Shown piece after piece: positions 31,761-42,976 of a DNA stretch of 64,000 nt. Numbering within the stretch: the stretch's first letter is position 1; every line of letters starts with the position of its first letter. The position numbers were made by a program, and so were the translations under genes. This DNA is from Adiantum capillus-veneris (taxonomy: Eukaryota; Streptophyta; Polypodiopsida; Polypodiales; Pteridaceae): assembly GCA_014529385.2 (NCBI GenBank), contig CM043971.1:52365209-52429208 (forward strand). The letters are read 5' to 3'. Under the pieces are notes generated by a model, which worked only from the letters and a program-made list of their open reading frames with translations, did not search any database and was not told where the DNA came from.

Positions 31761-32859
31761 ACCCTTCCAATCACCATAACACTTAAAGAGAGACTCATCA
31801 ATGTGTGTGTCAGAAACAGATTGGTTCATTAAAGTGGTAGCTGTTGGTGCTTTGGGTTCTTTAGGTGGGGTTGTCTTAGGACAAGCCGCTTTAATGTGAC
31901 CCTTGACGTGACATTGAAAACAATGACCTTCCTTAGCATAAATGACTTCTTCTTTTGTTGTTATGTATCCTCCTATAATTCCTTTTGCAGCTTTTACTTC
32001 AGGGATTACCTTAGGTTTAGCAGGTGTTTTAACTTTACCCTTAGATTTATTTTGTGAGTTCTTTTCCGAAGGATTAGAGGAAGATTGGCTAAAAGAGTTA
32101 CCGTTCTTACCGTTCTGAGGGTTCTGAGGAGTCTGAGAGGTACTTTGAGAAGACTTGTTCTCCTTAGGCTTTCCCTTATTGTGCTTCATCTCTTGTGCGA
32201 GAGCAATCGCTACCGCCTTGTTGAGATCTATGGGATCAAGTACTTCGACGTCATACTTGATATACTCGTCCAATCCATAAAGGAATGCCTCTTTGCGCAC
32301 ATCATTCGATTTGCGTAATTGGGTGCCGAGCTGCAAAACACGATTAGAGAAAGGCATAACTGGCATACCATTTTGCTCGAGACCGCGCCAATCGTCTTTC
32401 AACCGTGCTAGGTATTGGGGTGGCATAAACCGCACCTTGAGCTTGTCTTGGAAGTCGGCTCAATTGAAGGAAAGAGGCGTGCCTTCTTCGGCTTCCTCTA
32501 GGTGCGCGGTCAACTATGCCTCTTGCCATGCGTGGTACCAATTAAATGGTATCAACGGCAAGGTACATGGCTGCCGTCAAAACCTTACTATTTCTTGTCT
32601 TCTTGATGCAACCAAGAATGAATAATAGCAGCATCCATCTTACCATCATACTTACTGAACGTCAACTTCTCAGTGACAGGGTTCTTGGAGTCCGAATCTC
32701 TGCTTGTGCTACTTGTTGAACTATCGACATCTTTGAGCGGCTCGGGCTTCGAGGTAAGTACCTGTAGGACCAACTCTTGCATGCGTTGGTCTCTCTGCGC
32801 CTCACGCTCTAACTCGAACGTCGCTCGTCTTTCTTCGGTCGCCAAGGGCGCTTGCTCGC
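31761..32859 (-). pseudogene. E5 gag, distal part, with zinc knuckle
   Basis: From the E7 insertion point the minus frame reads REQAPLATEERRATFELERE, AQRDQRMQELVLQVL, a Ser/Asp stretch, then KLTFSKYDGKMDAAIIHSWL, the family's capsid start. After frame changes near 32590 and 32435: RFMPPQYLARLKDDWRGLEQ, LRKSNDVRKEAFLYGLDEYI, AIALAQEMKHNKGKPKE, a Ser/Asn/Lys linker, and CFQCHVKGHIKAAC (31881-31922). Homologous to the E6 gag. Confidence 0.88.
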
Positions 32860-34853
32860 TGTCGTGCAGCTCCGCTGGCATGAAGAGAAAAAGAGTAGAG
32901 AAATGCAAGATAAGCTTCTTTAAAGCCTACACATTTAGTGAGCAGTGATCAGGGCTTGTTAACAGGCCAAGCTTAATGATTAATGTATGCCAGATGAGGC
33001 TTAAAAGGGCCAACAAATGCCTTAATGATGTAAAAAATGAGTATGCTTGAAGTGAGCACAAATGGAAGATTATGATCTAGAACTGCAGTGCTTGAAGTGC
33101 TCTACTGGCCTGTCTTTACGGCTCGTCGATCGGAGCTACGGTGAGGAGGTTATGGCAGTTTGAAGTTCAAGTTGATTGCAGATCCGTACTGGATTGGGCA
33201 ACTGCACCTGAGGTGACAGAATTGAAATGAATTCATCGGGCTGAAGTGCTCACTTTGTGGAGCGCGTCGGTCTTTTCAGATCAGTGATCCGAGTTCCGGT
33301 TACCAAGATATTGGCCGATAAAGATTTATCGGGGGCCGGTTCCGTACCACTCCTGTCCGCTCGGTCAATGAGCTGTAGCCAGGGTTTTGGAATGCAAAAG
33401 AGTAAGTGCTCAAGGAGAATCTGTCCAAAATGTTATCTCCTGCAGTGCATTGCTAAGCAGGGTATATTGCTACGAGCGTCACTACGATAGTTTACATGTA
33501 CGCCAAACTTGGTGTACTTCTCATAAAGTATAAAAAGTGCTTGAGAGCTTCATGTTCGGAATGTGATCTCTTGGAATGCATTGACTGTGGGATATACCCA
33601 ACAAGGCAGTGCCAATATGTATGCCAAATGTGATGCCCTTACAAAGGCTATGGCCGCCCATACTCACAATTCAAATGGCCGCCCAAGGGCCACAACCTTG
33701 GCCACCCAAAAGAAGAATTAAGGGCTTAGTGTGTGGATGGGGAAAGAAAAACAAACAAAAAGCCTTCATGGCGGGCAGATGCCGAGGGGGCAGAGCGTAG
33801 GGAGAGAGGGAAACTCGCGCCGGCAACAGCGAGCATCAAGTGATGTCGACCAAGAGGAGGAACAATATATCTCACCAGCGCGCCCATTTCCGGGCCTGCT
33901 CACGTTGAATTTCACGCACCGCCATCTGACGGCTGCCACGTCATCACTAACATTCACGCGCCACATCAGTCACGGCGCGAGTTTACATGTATGCCAAACT
34001 TGGTGTACTTCTCATAAAGTATAAAAAGTGCTTGAGAGCTTCATGTTTGGAATGTGATCTCTTGGAATGCATTGATTGCGGGATATACCCAACAAGGCAG
34101 TGCCAATATGTATGCCAAATGTGATGCCCTTACAAAGGCTATGGCCGCCCATACTCACAATTCAAGTGGTTGCCCAAGGGCCACAACCTTGGCCACCCAA
34201 AAGAAGAATTATGGGCTTAGTGCGTGGATGGGGAAAGAAAAACAAACAAGAAGCCTTCATGGCGGGCAGATGACAGGGGGGCAGAGCGCAAGGAGAGAGG
34301 GAAACTCGTGCCGGCAACAGCGAGCATCAGGTGATGTCGACCAAGAGGGGAAACAGTACATCTCGCCAGCGCGTGCATTTCCTTGCTTGCTCCTGTTGAA
34401 TTTCACGCGCCGACATCTGACGGTTGCCATGTCATCACTAACATTCACGCGCCACATTAATCACGGCGCCGTGACTGATGGGCAAGACAAAAATAGCGAA
34501 AATTTTGAGAACAAGAGGAGGCTATCAACAAAGGGGAAGAGTAAACGAGGAGCCGGAACGAGGGCATGAAAAGGGGATTGCAAGGAGGTGAAGCTTGGGC
34601 AAGGAAGGCTTGTGCTCTCTCTCTCGCTCTCATCCTCGGAGCATGCGAAGCTTGATAAGGAGGTGTTCTTTCTTTCTCTCGTTCTCGAGGTAAAGAAGAG
34701 GCAACGAAGGCTCGTGCTCTCTCTCTCTCGCTCTCATGCTCGGCAAGACAAAGGAGGCAAAGCTCTCTGGTATTTCTCTCCCTCGACGGTAAATAAGGAA
34801 GGGCAAAGAGATCTCTCTCTCTTGAGCTCGAACGAAGGAAAGGACCAAAGATA

Positions 34854-34895
<42 letters not shown>

Positions 34896-35664
34896 AGCTT
34901 GAACAAGAAGAAAGCAAGGCGAGGAGCTTGGTTGAAGCAAGCAAGCTTGAGAAGAGCTTGGGCGAACCAAGGTCGAAGCTTGAGGGTAAGCTTGTTGAGG
35001 CTTGAGTAAGCCAAGGCAAGAAGAGGATTACAAGTAAAAGCAGAGCTTGGTTAGAGCAAGCCAGGTTCGAGAAGAGGCTTGTCGAGGCAAGTAAGCGGAG
35101 CTTGAGAAGGATAAGTTTGTGAAGACAAGCAAGCTTGAGAAGGCGAGCTGGGTCGAAACAGGAGAAGCACTCTTGGTCTTGAACCAAAGCAGGAGAAGGC
35201 ATGCACGGTAAACAAAGCAAGGTAAGAAGCAGGAGGAAGTTACAAATAGAGAATGGCAATTAAGCCGGTCTAAAGCATTGATGATCGAGGTAGTGAACTG
35301 AATTGAACCCTGCAGAATCCATGGGGCAATCGAAGCAGGTGAAGCAACATGAGGGAGTTTCCATCACCATCATGAGCTAATGTTTGATTAATCATTCTGT
35401 TAAGCCTGGTGTCGTTAATGGCCCGGTTCTGTAAAGCGAGAGCTTAAACTCCTAGTTAGCAGATGATCCAAGTGACGGTGCTGCTAGCAGCCCGCCTTGG
35501 CTAAAGATTAAGTTGTACTCAAACATATTAATCGATTAATTGATGGTTACGGTGATTGCCAGAGTTAGTTGCATCAGTTGTTCTTGTTCTCTCTCTTTCA
35601 CACCTCCCACGGTCAGAGGCCCGGCGCCTGCTTGGCTCACGTTTCGAACACATTTCCCTCGACA
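32860..35664 (+). repeat. E7 5' LTR
   Basis: Longer than the 3' LTR because a 491-bp segment is tandemly doubled (33490-33980 and 33981-34471). It contains PPR-like text in forward frame, a purine-rich part with AAGCAAGCTTGAGAAG-type repeats (34560-35240) and a CT run at 34857-34894. Long frames through the CT run on either strand (ERERER, SLSLSL) are microsatellite artefacts. Confidence 0.88.
33405..34160 (+). pseudogene. PPR-protein-like fragments in the E7 LTR
   Basis: Forward frames give QNVISCSALLSRV (about 33437), YMYAKLGVL (about 33494), RNVISWNALTVGYTQQGSA followed by NMYAKCDALTKA (about 33555-33645), and again ISWNALIAGYTQQGSA plus NMYAKCDALTKA in the second tandem unit (34057-34140). 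WNALIAGY and MYAKCGAL are signature phrases of plant pentatricopeptide repeat proteins, which act in organelle RNA processing. The motifs are in different frames and short, so this is a decayed captured fragment, also present in the 3' LTR (about 39090-39230). Confidence 0.65.
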
Positions 35665-35709
35665 TTCTTCGTAAACCCGACGTGAAACGAGCCGGGGTGG
35701 GGGGTAAAG
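35665..35709 (+). other. E7 region after the 5' LTR, primer site not identified
   Basis: The sequence after the LTR (TTCTTCGTAAACCCGACGTG) is not the tRNA-Met type seen in the other elements. It may match another tRNA; I could not decide which. Confidence 0.4.
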
Positions 35710-37882
35710 ATGGAGAACTTAGAGCAGATGATGAAGTTGATTGCAAAATTAAGTGCAAACGGTTTTGATGATAAGTCAACAAGTCCAGATTTTTTGAAGA
35801 TGCTTCAATTGGTTAAAGGATCTCTGCTTGAAGTGGAGACCGTAAAGAAGAAACATCAAATTGATGAAGCTTTGGATGCAGCTTTAGATGCAGTATACGA
35901 CGAGAGATGACTCTTTGATGGATACGATCTAGAGGGCTACCTAGAGTGCTATGAGCTGGAGACCAAGGTAAGAGGGATACCAGAAGAGTTGATGGTCAAA
36001 TCTTTTGAGCAGTTAGTGAGTTCAGATGTGAAGGAGCAGATTCAAGAGGTTACCAGAGCCTGCAGTGGAAACTGGGAGTATTTCAAAGAAGCTATTGTGC
36101 AAGCAAGTTATGAGCAGTATGAAAGCTATCAGGAACAGAGTATAAGTCTACCAAACTATGCAGATATCCGAGGAAAAGTACGATCAAAGTTAGAAGTTGT
36201 GATTGATGAGTTTATTGTGCAGGATGCTACTTTTTTACAGGCTAATGATGAAGACATAATTGAAGCTGTGTATGCAAAGTTGGGTTTTGCAGATGTTGTG
36301 CATGAAGTAGAAGTCTTTGAGGGTGAGGCTTTACAGCTTCAGGATACGCAGGGTGAATTTTTTAAAGAATCTACACATGCAGTTCGGGATACATAGAATG
36401 AATTTTGCAAAGAACCTATGCATGCAGTACATGAAGAAAAGAAATCAGGGGATCAAAACAGTGCAGTGGCTAAAGCTCAAGAAGAAATTTTGCAGGTAAA
36501 TGAGTGCAACTATATTCAAGTAGACATTCATGAAGATTAGGTTACAACTGATACGTTTGCTATTGACTCAAAATCAGAGCAAAATGTTTCTGGTACAGAT
36601 TCTACCATAGAGGTGATTGATGATATTGGTATAGGTTTTATCAAAGAGTTGATTAATGATACAGATGTCATAGGTCAAAGCAGGGCTGCTGTTGAGAGTA
36701 GCAGGACCATGGGTTTTGGTATACCAAATTTATCGAATTTGGATGTACCAGATTTTGAGGACTTGGTTAAGCAAGAGTATGTGCTTTATTTAGAGGGGCT
36801 GCAGACTCCTTTGACATGCTTCTGTGACCTAGAGCTATCGATCTGGCAGACCGATCCTGAATTTACTGGTGATTTAGAGGAGCAGCAAACTTCTTCTTTA
36901 TCAAGAATTTGTGACACATGGCTGACACTATGGCAAGATTATCATGAACTTGATGATGCTGATTTCAGAAGTGCATAGTGAAGTGCAGTCTCTTGATGTT
37001 GAATATGATTGGTTTCATTGTGCCGATGATACAGAAAGGGCAGTAGATAAAATTTTCAATGTGCATGCTGAACTTTGTGCTACAAAAGTGCAAAGATATC
37101 TAGATGAGGGTGAAAGACTTAAAGAGCAATTTACTGCAGATGCGTTTAGTATGCATGTCATATGTGAAAATCCTTGTTTATTGTAGTAACCTGAGATGTA
37201 CAGGATTGAGAAACCTTCTCTAGCGGTGGACCTAGATCTTATGTGCTTACTGGATGAAGCTTTAGAAGGGTTCTCAAACATAGATGCTAAGGATACCGAT
37301 CAATCTATATTCATGCATGAGAAAGTTTGTTCAGATGCAGTCGATGATGATCTGATGCAGTTGTTAGATGATGCACTACTTGATTTTGAGCCTCTACGAG
37401 ATAGAGAATTGTTTTTTGATCAATCTTTTGAGCCTAATGAAGAGGATTTTACCAGAGCTTGATGTATTCAGATATGCATGATTGGGATTCCAATACTAAT
37501 GAGAGTGAAGGTGCACTGCCAATGATTTTATTCTGTGATTGATGAACAACAATGGGATGAGCCAGCTGCACAGGGAATATGGTAGTATTTGATGCTACCT
37601 GATGCTATATGGGATCTGATGTTACCCTATGATGTAGGAAATTTTGAGCTAGCGTTTGACCCAGGAGGTGACAGATATATGCATGGTCCTGGGCAATTGA
37701 CTTATATGCCATATGATCCAAGCGGTTTGCATGAAGATTTGTGGGCTAATATATGTTTATGCGGTAATGATTGGAAATTCTTGTATTTTCTCTATGATCC
37801 TGGAGGATGGTGCAAATTTTTTAAAGGAATGCTCACAGTGGGACAGATGACTAGTTTCCCGTTTGATCCCGGGGGCTACTAA
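35710..37882 (+). pseudogene. E7 long acidic ORF, Gag-like start, FDPGG motifs at end
   Basis: ATG at 35710 (MENLEQMMKLIAKLSANGFD). One frame runs to 36978 with stops at 35908, 36394, 36538 and 36976; a shift near 36950 moves it to another frame through 37882 with a few more stops, about 720 codons in all. The first part (GYLECYELETKVRGIPEELM, then SSDVKEQIQEVTRACSGNWE YFKEAI) looks like a helical gag N-terminal domain. The middle is very acidic, with a repeated phrase DLMCLLDEALEGF / DDLMQLLDDALLDF (37230-37390). The end has four motifs: FDPGGD, YDPSGL, YDPGGW, FDPGGY (37660-37880). No zinc knuckle, protease or RT motif. Function unknown. Confidence 0.6.
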
Positions 37883-38471
37883 AGTGCTAGTTGCTGATTT
37901 GAAGAGTACTAGCTATCCGATGTAGCAGGTTGCATGGTACAAGGTTTTGGTTTCTAGATTATGCTAAGTCAGAATAGTTTTGGTTATGCATTCAATAAGA
38001 TTACATGGCTGGCTTCCAGCTGACTTCTTTGAACAATTGCTGAAGTATCTTTACATCTTTTGAGTTGGTTCTGCTACCAGAACTTGAGGTAAAGGACTTG
38101 ACGGCCATTCCGTGTGCAGATAGAGTAAGGCATATTTGAGCTTGACAGGGTTCCTTAAAGAGAGCTTAATGGTCAAGCCGTGTGCATTATTAACTGGAGC
38201 ACTTGAGTCTGGCGGGGTTCACTAAACATGTTATCCATAATTGAATGCTTTGAAGATACGACAGATGTGATTCAAAGATTTTTGATGGGTAGCTACCTAA
38301 CGATTAAGCTAGACAATTGATGTTAGGGTATAAGCCTTCTTTCATTTCTTATCATATGTTTACCAGTCACGTGAGTCTGATGATGGAAAAGAGCTTAAGA
38401 TACCTGTAGCAGATGCAGATTGAAGTGCTGTTGGCACAGACCGGAGGCTGTGCATGTTCAGAGGGGGTGGA
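37883..38471 (+). other. E7 3' interior and polypurine tract
   Basis: Non-coding. CAGAGGGGGTGGA lies at 38459-38471, directly before the 3' LTR. Confidence 0.75.
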
Positions 38472-39919
38472 TGTCGTGCAGCTCCGCTGTCATGAAGAGA
38501 AAAAGAGTATAGAAATGCAAGATAAGCTTCTTTAAAGCCTACACATTTAGTGAGCAGTGATCAGGGCTTGTTAACAGGCAAAGCTTAGTGATTAATGTAT
38601 GCCAAATGAGGCTTAAAAGGGCCAACAGATGCCTTAATGATGTAAAAAATGAGTATGCTTGAAGTGAGCACAGATGGAAGATTATGATCTAGAACTGCAG
38701 TGCTTGAAGTGCTCTACCGGTCTGTCTTTACGGCTCGTCGATTGGAGCTACGGTGAGGAGGTTATGGCAGTTGATTGGGCAACTGCAGCTGAGGTGACAG
38801 AATTGAAATCAATGCATCGGGTTGAAGTGCTCACTTTGTGGAGCGCGTCGGTCTTTTTAGATCAGTGATCAGAGTTCCGATTACCAAGATATTGGCCGAT
38901 AAAGATTTATCGGGGGCCGGTTCCGTACCACTCCGGTCCGCTCGGTCAATGAGCTGTAGCCAGGGTTTTGGAATGCAAAAGAGTAAGTGCTCAAGGAGAA
39001 TCTGTCCAAAATGTTATCTTCTGCAGTGCATTGCTAAGCAGGGTATATTGCTACGAGCATCACTACGACAGTTTACATGTACGCCAAACTTGGTGTACTT
39101 TTCATAAAGTATAAAAAGTGCTTGAGAGCTTCATGTTCGGAATGTGATCTCTTGGAATGCATTGATTGCGGGATATACCCAACAAGGCAGTGCCAATATG
39201 TATGCCAAATGTGATACCCTTACAAAGGCTATGCCCGCCCATACTCACAATTCAAATGGCCGCCCAAGGGCCACAACCTTGGCGGCCCAAAAGAAGAATT
39301 AAGGGCTTAGTGCGTGGATGGGGAAAGAAACACAAACAAGAAGCCTTCATGGCGGGCAGATGACGGGGGGTAGAGCGCAGGGAGAGAGGGAAACTTGCGT
39401 CGGCAGCAACGAGCATCAGGTGATGTAGACCAAGAGGAGAAACAGTACATCTCGCCAACGCGCGCATTTCCGGGCTTGCTCCCGTTGAATTTCACGCGCC
39501 GACATGTGACGGCTGCCACGTCATCACTAACATTCACGCACCACATCAGTCACGACGCCATGACTGATGGGCAAGACAAAAATAGCGAAAATTTTGAGAA
39601 CAAGAGGAGGCTATCAACAAAGGGGAAGAGTAAACGAGGAGCAGGAACGAGTGCAGGAGTGAAGCTTGGGCAAGGAATGCTTGTGCTCTCTCTCTCTCTC
39701 TCTCATCCTCAGAGCATACGAAGCTTGATAACGAGGTGTTCTTTCTCTCTCTCGTTCTCGAGGTAAAGAAGAGGCAAGGAAGGCTCGTGCTCTCTCTCTC
39801 TCACTCTCATGCTCAGCAAGACAAAGGAGGCAAAGCTCTCTGGTATTTCTCTCCCTCGACGGTGAATAAGGGCAAAGAGATCTCTCTCTCTTGAGCTCGA
39901 ACGAAGGAAAGGACCAAAG

Positions 39920-39978
<59 letters not shown>

Positions 39979-40743
39979 TGAACAAGAAGAAAGCAAGGCG
40001 AGGAGCTTGGTTGAAGCAAGCAAGCTTGAGAAGAGCTTGGGCGAACCAAGGTCGAAGCTTGAGGGTAAGCTTGTTGAGGCTTGAGTAAGCCAAGGCAAGA
40101 AGAGGATTACAAGTAAAAGCAGAGCTTGGTTAGAGCAAGACAGGTTCGAGAAGAGGCTTGTCGAGGCAAGCAAGCGGAACTTGAGAAGGATAAGTTTGTG
40201 AAGACAAGCAAGCTTGAGAAGACGAGCTGGGTCGAAACAGGAGAAGCACTCTTGGTCTTGAACCAAAGCAGGAGAAGGCATGCACGGTAAAGAAAGCAAG
40301 GTAAGAAGCAGGAGGAAGTTACAAATAGAGAATGGCAATTAAGCCGGTCTAAAGCATTGATGATCGAGGTAGTGAACTGAATTGAACCCTGCAGAATCCA
40401 TGGGGCAATCGAAGCAGGTGAAGCGACATGAGGGAGCTTCCATCACCATCATCAGCTAATGTTTGATTAATCATTCTGTTAAGCCGGGTGTCGTTAATGG
40501 CCCGGTTCTGTAAAGCGAGAGCTTAAACTCCTAGTTAGCAGATGATCCAAGTGACGGTGCTGCTAGCAGCCCGCCTTGGCTAAAGATTAAGTTGTACTCA
40601 AACATATTAATCGATTAATTGATGGTTACGGTGATTGCCAGAGTCAGTTGCATCAGTTGTTCTTGTTCTCTCTCTTTCACACCTCCCACAGTCAGAGGGC
40701 CGACGCTTGACCAGCTCACGTTTCGAACACATTTCCCCCGACA
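38472..40743 (+). repeat. E7 3' LTR
   Basis: Same as the 5' LTR but with a single copy of the 491-bp segment (39070-39560). CT run at 39925-39975. Ends CCCGACA before the TCGC target copy. Confidence 0.9.
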
Positions 40744-41036
40744 TCGCGCTCACGCTCCAAAGCTAACCATCTTTCTTCGGTTGCCACACGCGCACGCTCC
40801 AAGGCTAACCGTCCTGCTTCACGCTCGCGCTTCAAGGTAGCGCGTTGCACCTCTTGTTGCTGCATCATGTCTATCATCGACTTGACCAAAGCCTCCATTG
40901 GATTTGGTGCAAACCGTGGTGTAGATGGGGAAGGGGGAGGGTCGGAAAAACCTCTTGGTGGGGAAAATTATTCATCGCCACCTCCATGCTCATCACCTTC
41001 ATGCAAAGTATCCATTCCGCTTCGGGTGATGACCAT
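40744..41036 (-). pseudogene. E5 gag N-terminus
   Basis: Minus-strand ATG at 41036 (MVITRSGMDTLHEGDEHGGG), a Pro-rich stretch, MEALVKSMIDMMQQQEVQRA and a long charged helix (KREREAGRLALERARVATEE, ALERERE). The frame continues at 32859 with REQAPLATEERR once E7 is removed. A coiled coil is likely. Confidence 0.85.
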
Positions 41037-41453
41037 ACACGGAGATTTTGGGTTATTAAGTTCACAAGGAACTTGGGTTCTTGTGGTTCTTGGGTTCTTG
41101 AGGGTCTTGAGGTTCGTTCTTTTGCTTGCAATCTGTGTTAGAGAAGGATCTTCTCTTACCCGAGCTCTACTCTTCCCTGCGAGTGCACCCCTTGGCGGTC
41201 TTGTACTCACACCAAGGTTGCTTTTTCCCACCTCACGTTGATTGGCCGGCCGCTAAGTGCATGGTCCGCTCTCAATGAGTGAAAAGAGGAACAAGGGGAG
41301 GCCGGACAACCCTTCTTTCTTGGGTTTCCTGTCACTCTTCAAAAACATGATTAAGAATTGACACGCCCAAGTGGACTTGGGTTACGTGCGACCACAACAA
41401 GCAAAAAAAAATTCTTGTGGTTCTTTTCTTGAGTGATACAGAACATTGCCAAA
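41037..41453 (-). other. E5 leader
   Basis: Matches the E8 leader (18779-19262) in opposite orientation, with GGTTCTTG repeats, the complement of CAAGAACC. No gene. Confidence 0.75.
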
Positions 41454-41465
41454 GCTCTAATACCA
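41454..41465 (-). other. E5 primer-binding site
   Basis: TGGTATTAGAGC on the minus strand, one change from the tRNA-Met site, one base from the LTR end. Confidence 0.88.
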
Positions 41466-41466
41466 A

Positions 41467-41626
41467 TGTAAGGTGTACCGGAAGTGAATGTTGAACTTTG
41501 CTCGAGGTGAGTGCTCCGAACTGTGCTCAAGGGTTCCTTTTACTTACGGAAGGGAGAGCCTTCCGTTCCTTTAGTGAGAGAGTGCAAATGATCACAAACA
41601 AAGTGAAAAGACACTGTGAATGAAGG

Positions 41627-41689
<63 letters not shown>

Positions 41690-41808
41690 ATACGACACCA
41701 GAATGTTGTCAAACCCTCCTCCAAGGGCCCACTCTCTATGGCGAGAGAGGTCTATGCTATTGATTGCACAGATCTCGTACAATGGTCTAAATGTAATGGA
41801 CTTGCCCA
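41467..41808 (-). repeat. E5 5' LTR, 3' third only, with GA run
   Basis: Matches the last third of LTR-C (CGTACAATGGTC, GAGAGTGGGCCC, GAGCACAGTTCGGAGCAC). A GA run is at 41627-41686. The rest of the LTR is missing; an oppositely oriented LTR-C follows at 41809. Confidence 0.82.
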
Positions 41809-42606
41809 TTTGCCCTATTTTAGCCATTTTTCACTTATTATTATTAAGTGACTTTGTTGGGAAACTGGGTAGGCCAACTTTGGCAAGTTAATATATAAGA
41901 AAGCTAGCGCTAGCACTTTCTGTAGGAGAGGCAGCAAGAGTTCAACTCACAGGCACCTTCTCAGCAAGAATGGCAGGAGGTCTAGCGTTTCCAGCCAACA
42001 ACAGATCAAGACCAGCGTTTGGCAACAGGACTAGCCTAGCGTTTTTCACAGGATCCGCCGTGGCGTTTTGCATTTTGCAGATCAGCCCTGGCGTTTGCAG
42101 ATTCCAGCACATGATACATCAGGCCTAGCGTTTTTGCACATGCAGATCAACCTAGTGTTTTGTAGATTCCCGGCGATAAGTACCTCCATAGCAGTAGCGT
42201 TTTCAGTTTCAGCATATAGACACTGCAAAACAAATCCTAAACCTTGCAGATCTCACCTTCCCGTAGCAGATCCTTGCCGCACGGTCAGATCAGCCAGATT
42301 ATGCAGATTCAGCCAGCTATTCACAGATTTCAGCATCTATGTTCAGCGCATCGTCGTCGCGTCGTCATCATCGCCGTCGTCACCGACATAGTCAGAATTT
42401 AGCAGATAGAAGATTTGCAGATTTTAGCCCTTAGTGTTCTCAGTTTTCAGCCCGTCTCGTCGTCGTCATCATCGTCGTCAACATCATCAGCAAGTCCATT
42501 GCATTTAGACCATTGTACGAGGATTGTGCAATCAATAGCATAGACCTCTCTCGCCATAGAGAGTGGGGCCCTTGGAGGAGGGTTTGACAACTTTTTATGG
42601 TGTCAT
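41809..42606 (+). repeat. LTR-C fragment, inverted relative to E5
   Basis: Plus orientation from TTTGCCCTATTTTAGCC through the TATA box (TTAATATATAAG, about 41886-41897), the AGCGTTTT-rich middle, to GGTTTGACAACTTTTTATGG. E2 begins at 42607. Both ends are truncated. The part 42490-42590 is inverted-repeat partner to 41700-41800. Confidence 0.75.
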
Positions 42607-42919
42607 TGTCACAAAGTGATGACATGGTTGCCCGCTTTGCAAGAAATCCTAGCCCTAATTGCAGAAAATAAAAAACCCTAATTTACTCAAACCCTAACCC
42701 TAACTGCAGAAAATCAAAAACCCTAATTTGCTGGGAGACCCTAACCCTGATTTGTTGACGTGCGGGTTGACATGTGGCAGCTGTACGGATCCCTTGCATT
42801 TTGCGGCGCAGTTTGCGGATTCTGTACAACAACTTTTGCGGCAGTTTTGGGCCTAGCTTTTTGGCATTGCTTTTTCCCACGCAATGGGAGGGAGAGAGAA
42901 AGCCTCGTTGCTTTATTTT

Positions 42920-42976
<57 letters not shown>

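Larger units (their letters stand above)
32860..40743 (+). mobile_element. E7: large-LTR element without recognisable pol, nested in E5 gag
   Basis: LTRs 32860-35664 (2805 bp) and 38472-40743 (2272 bp), TGTCGTGCAGCTCC to CGACA. A polypurine tract (CAGAGGGGGTGGA) precedes the second, setting plus orientation. The host gag frame of E5 is restored exactly if E7 and one copy of TCGC are removed (32856-32859 and 40744-40747), so the target duplication is 4 bp. The interior (35665-38471) holds one long decayed acidic reading frame and no RT, RNase H or integrase motif. It resembles the class called LARD, but with a coding interior. Confidence 0.9.
23131..41808 (-). mobile_element. E5: LTR-C family gypsy element, minus strand, interrupted three times
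   Basis: Reading down the minus strand: partial 5' LTR (41467-41808), primer site, leader, gag start (41036 to 40744), E7 inserted, rest of gag and CCHC knuckle (32859 to about 31760), protease, post-protease segment (to about 31110), unassigned sequence, a solo LTR inserted, a chromodomain-like pol C-terminus (29740 to 29256), E3 inserted, the last codons of pol (24837-24745), polypurine tract and 3' LTR (24744 to 23131). RT, RNase H and most of the integrase are missing. Frames join across E7 and E3 when these are removed, which supports the assembly. Confidence 0.82.

Noticed and set aside
34457-35259. Long open frames rich in ERERER or SLSLSL, also at 39614-40338, 16571-16768 and 41616-41891
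   Set aside because: They come from translating GA/CT microsatellites and purine-rich LTR sequence; no domain, and overlapping frames on both strands.
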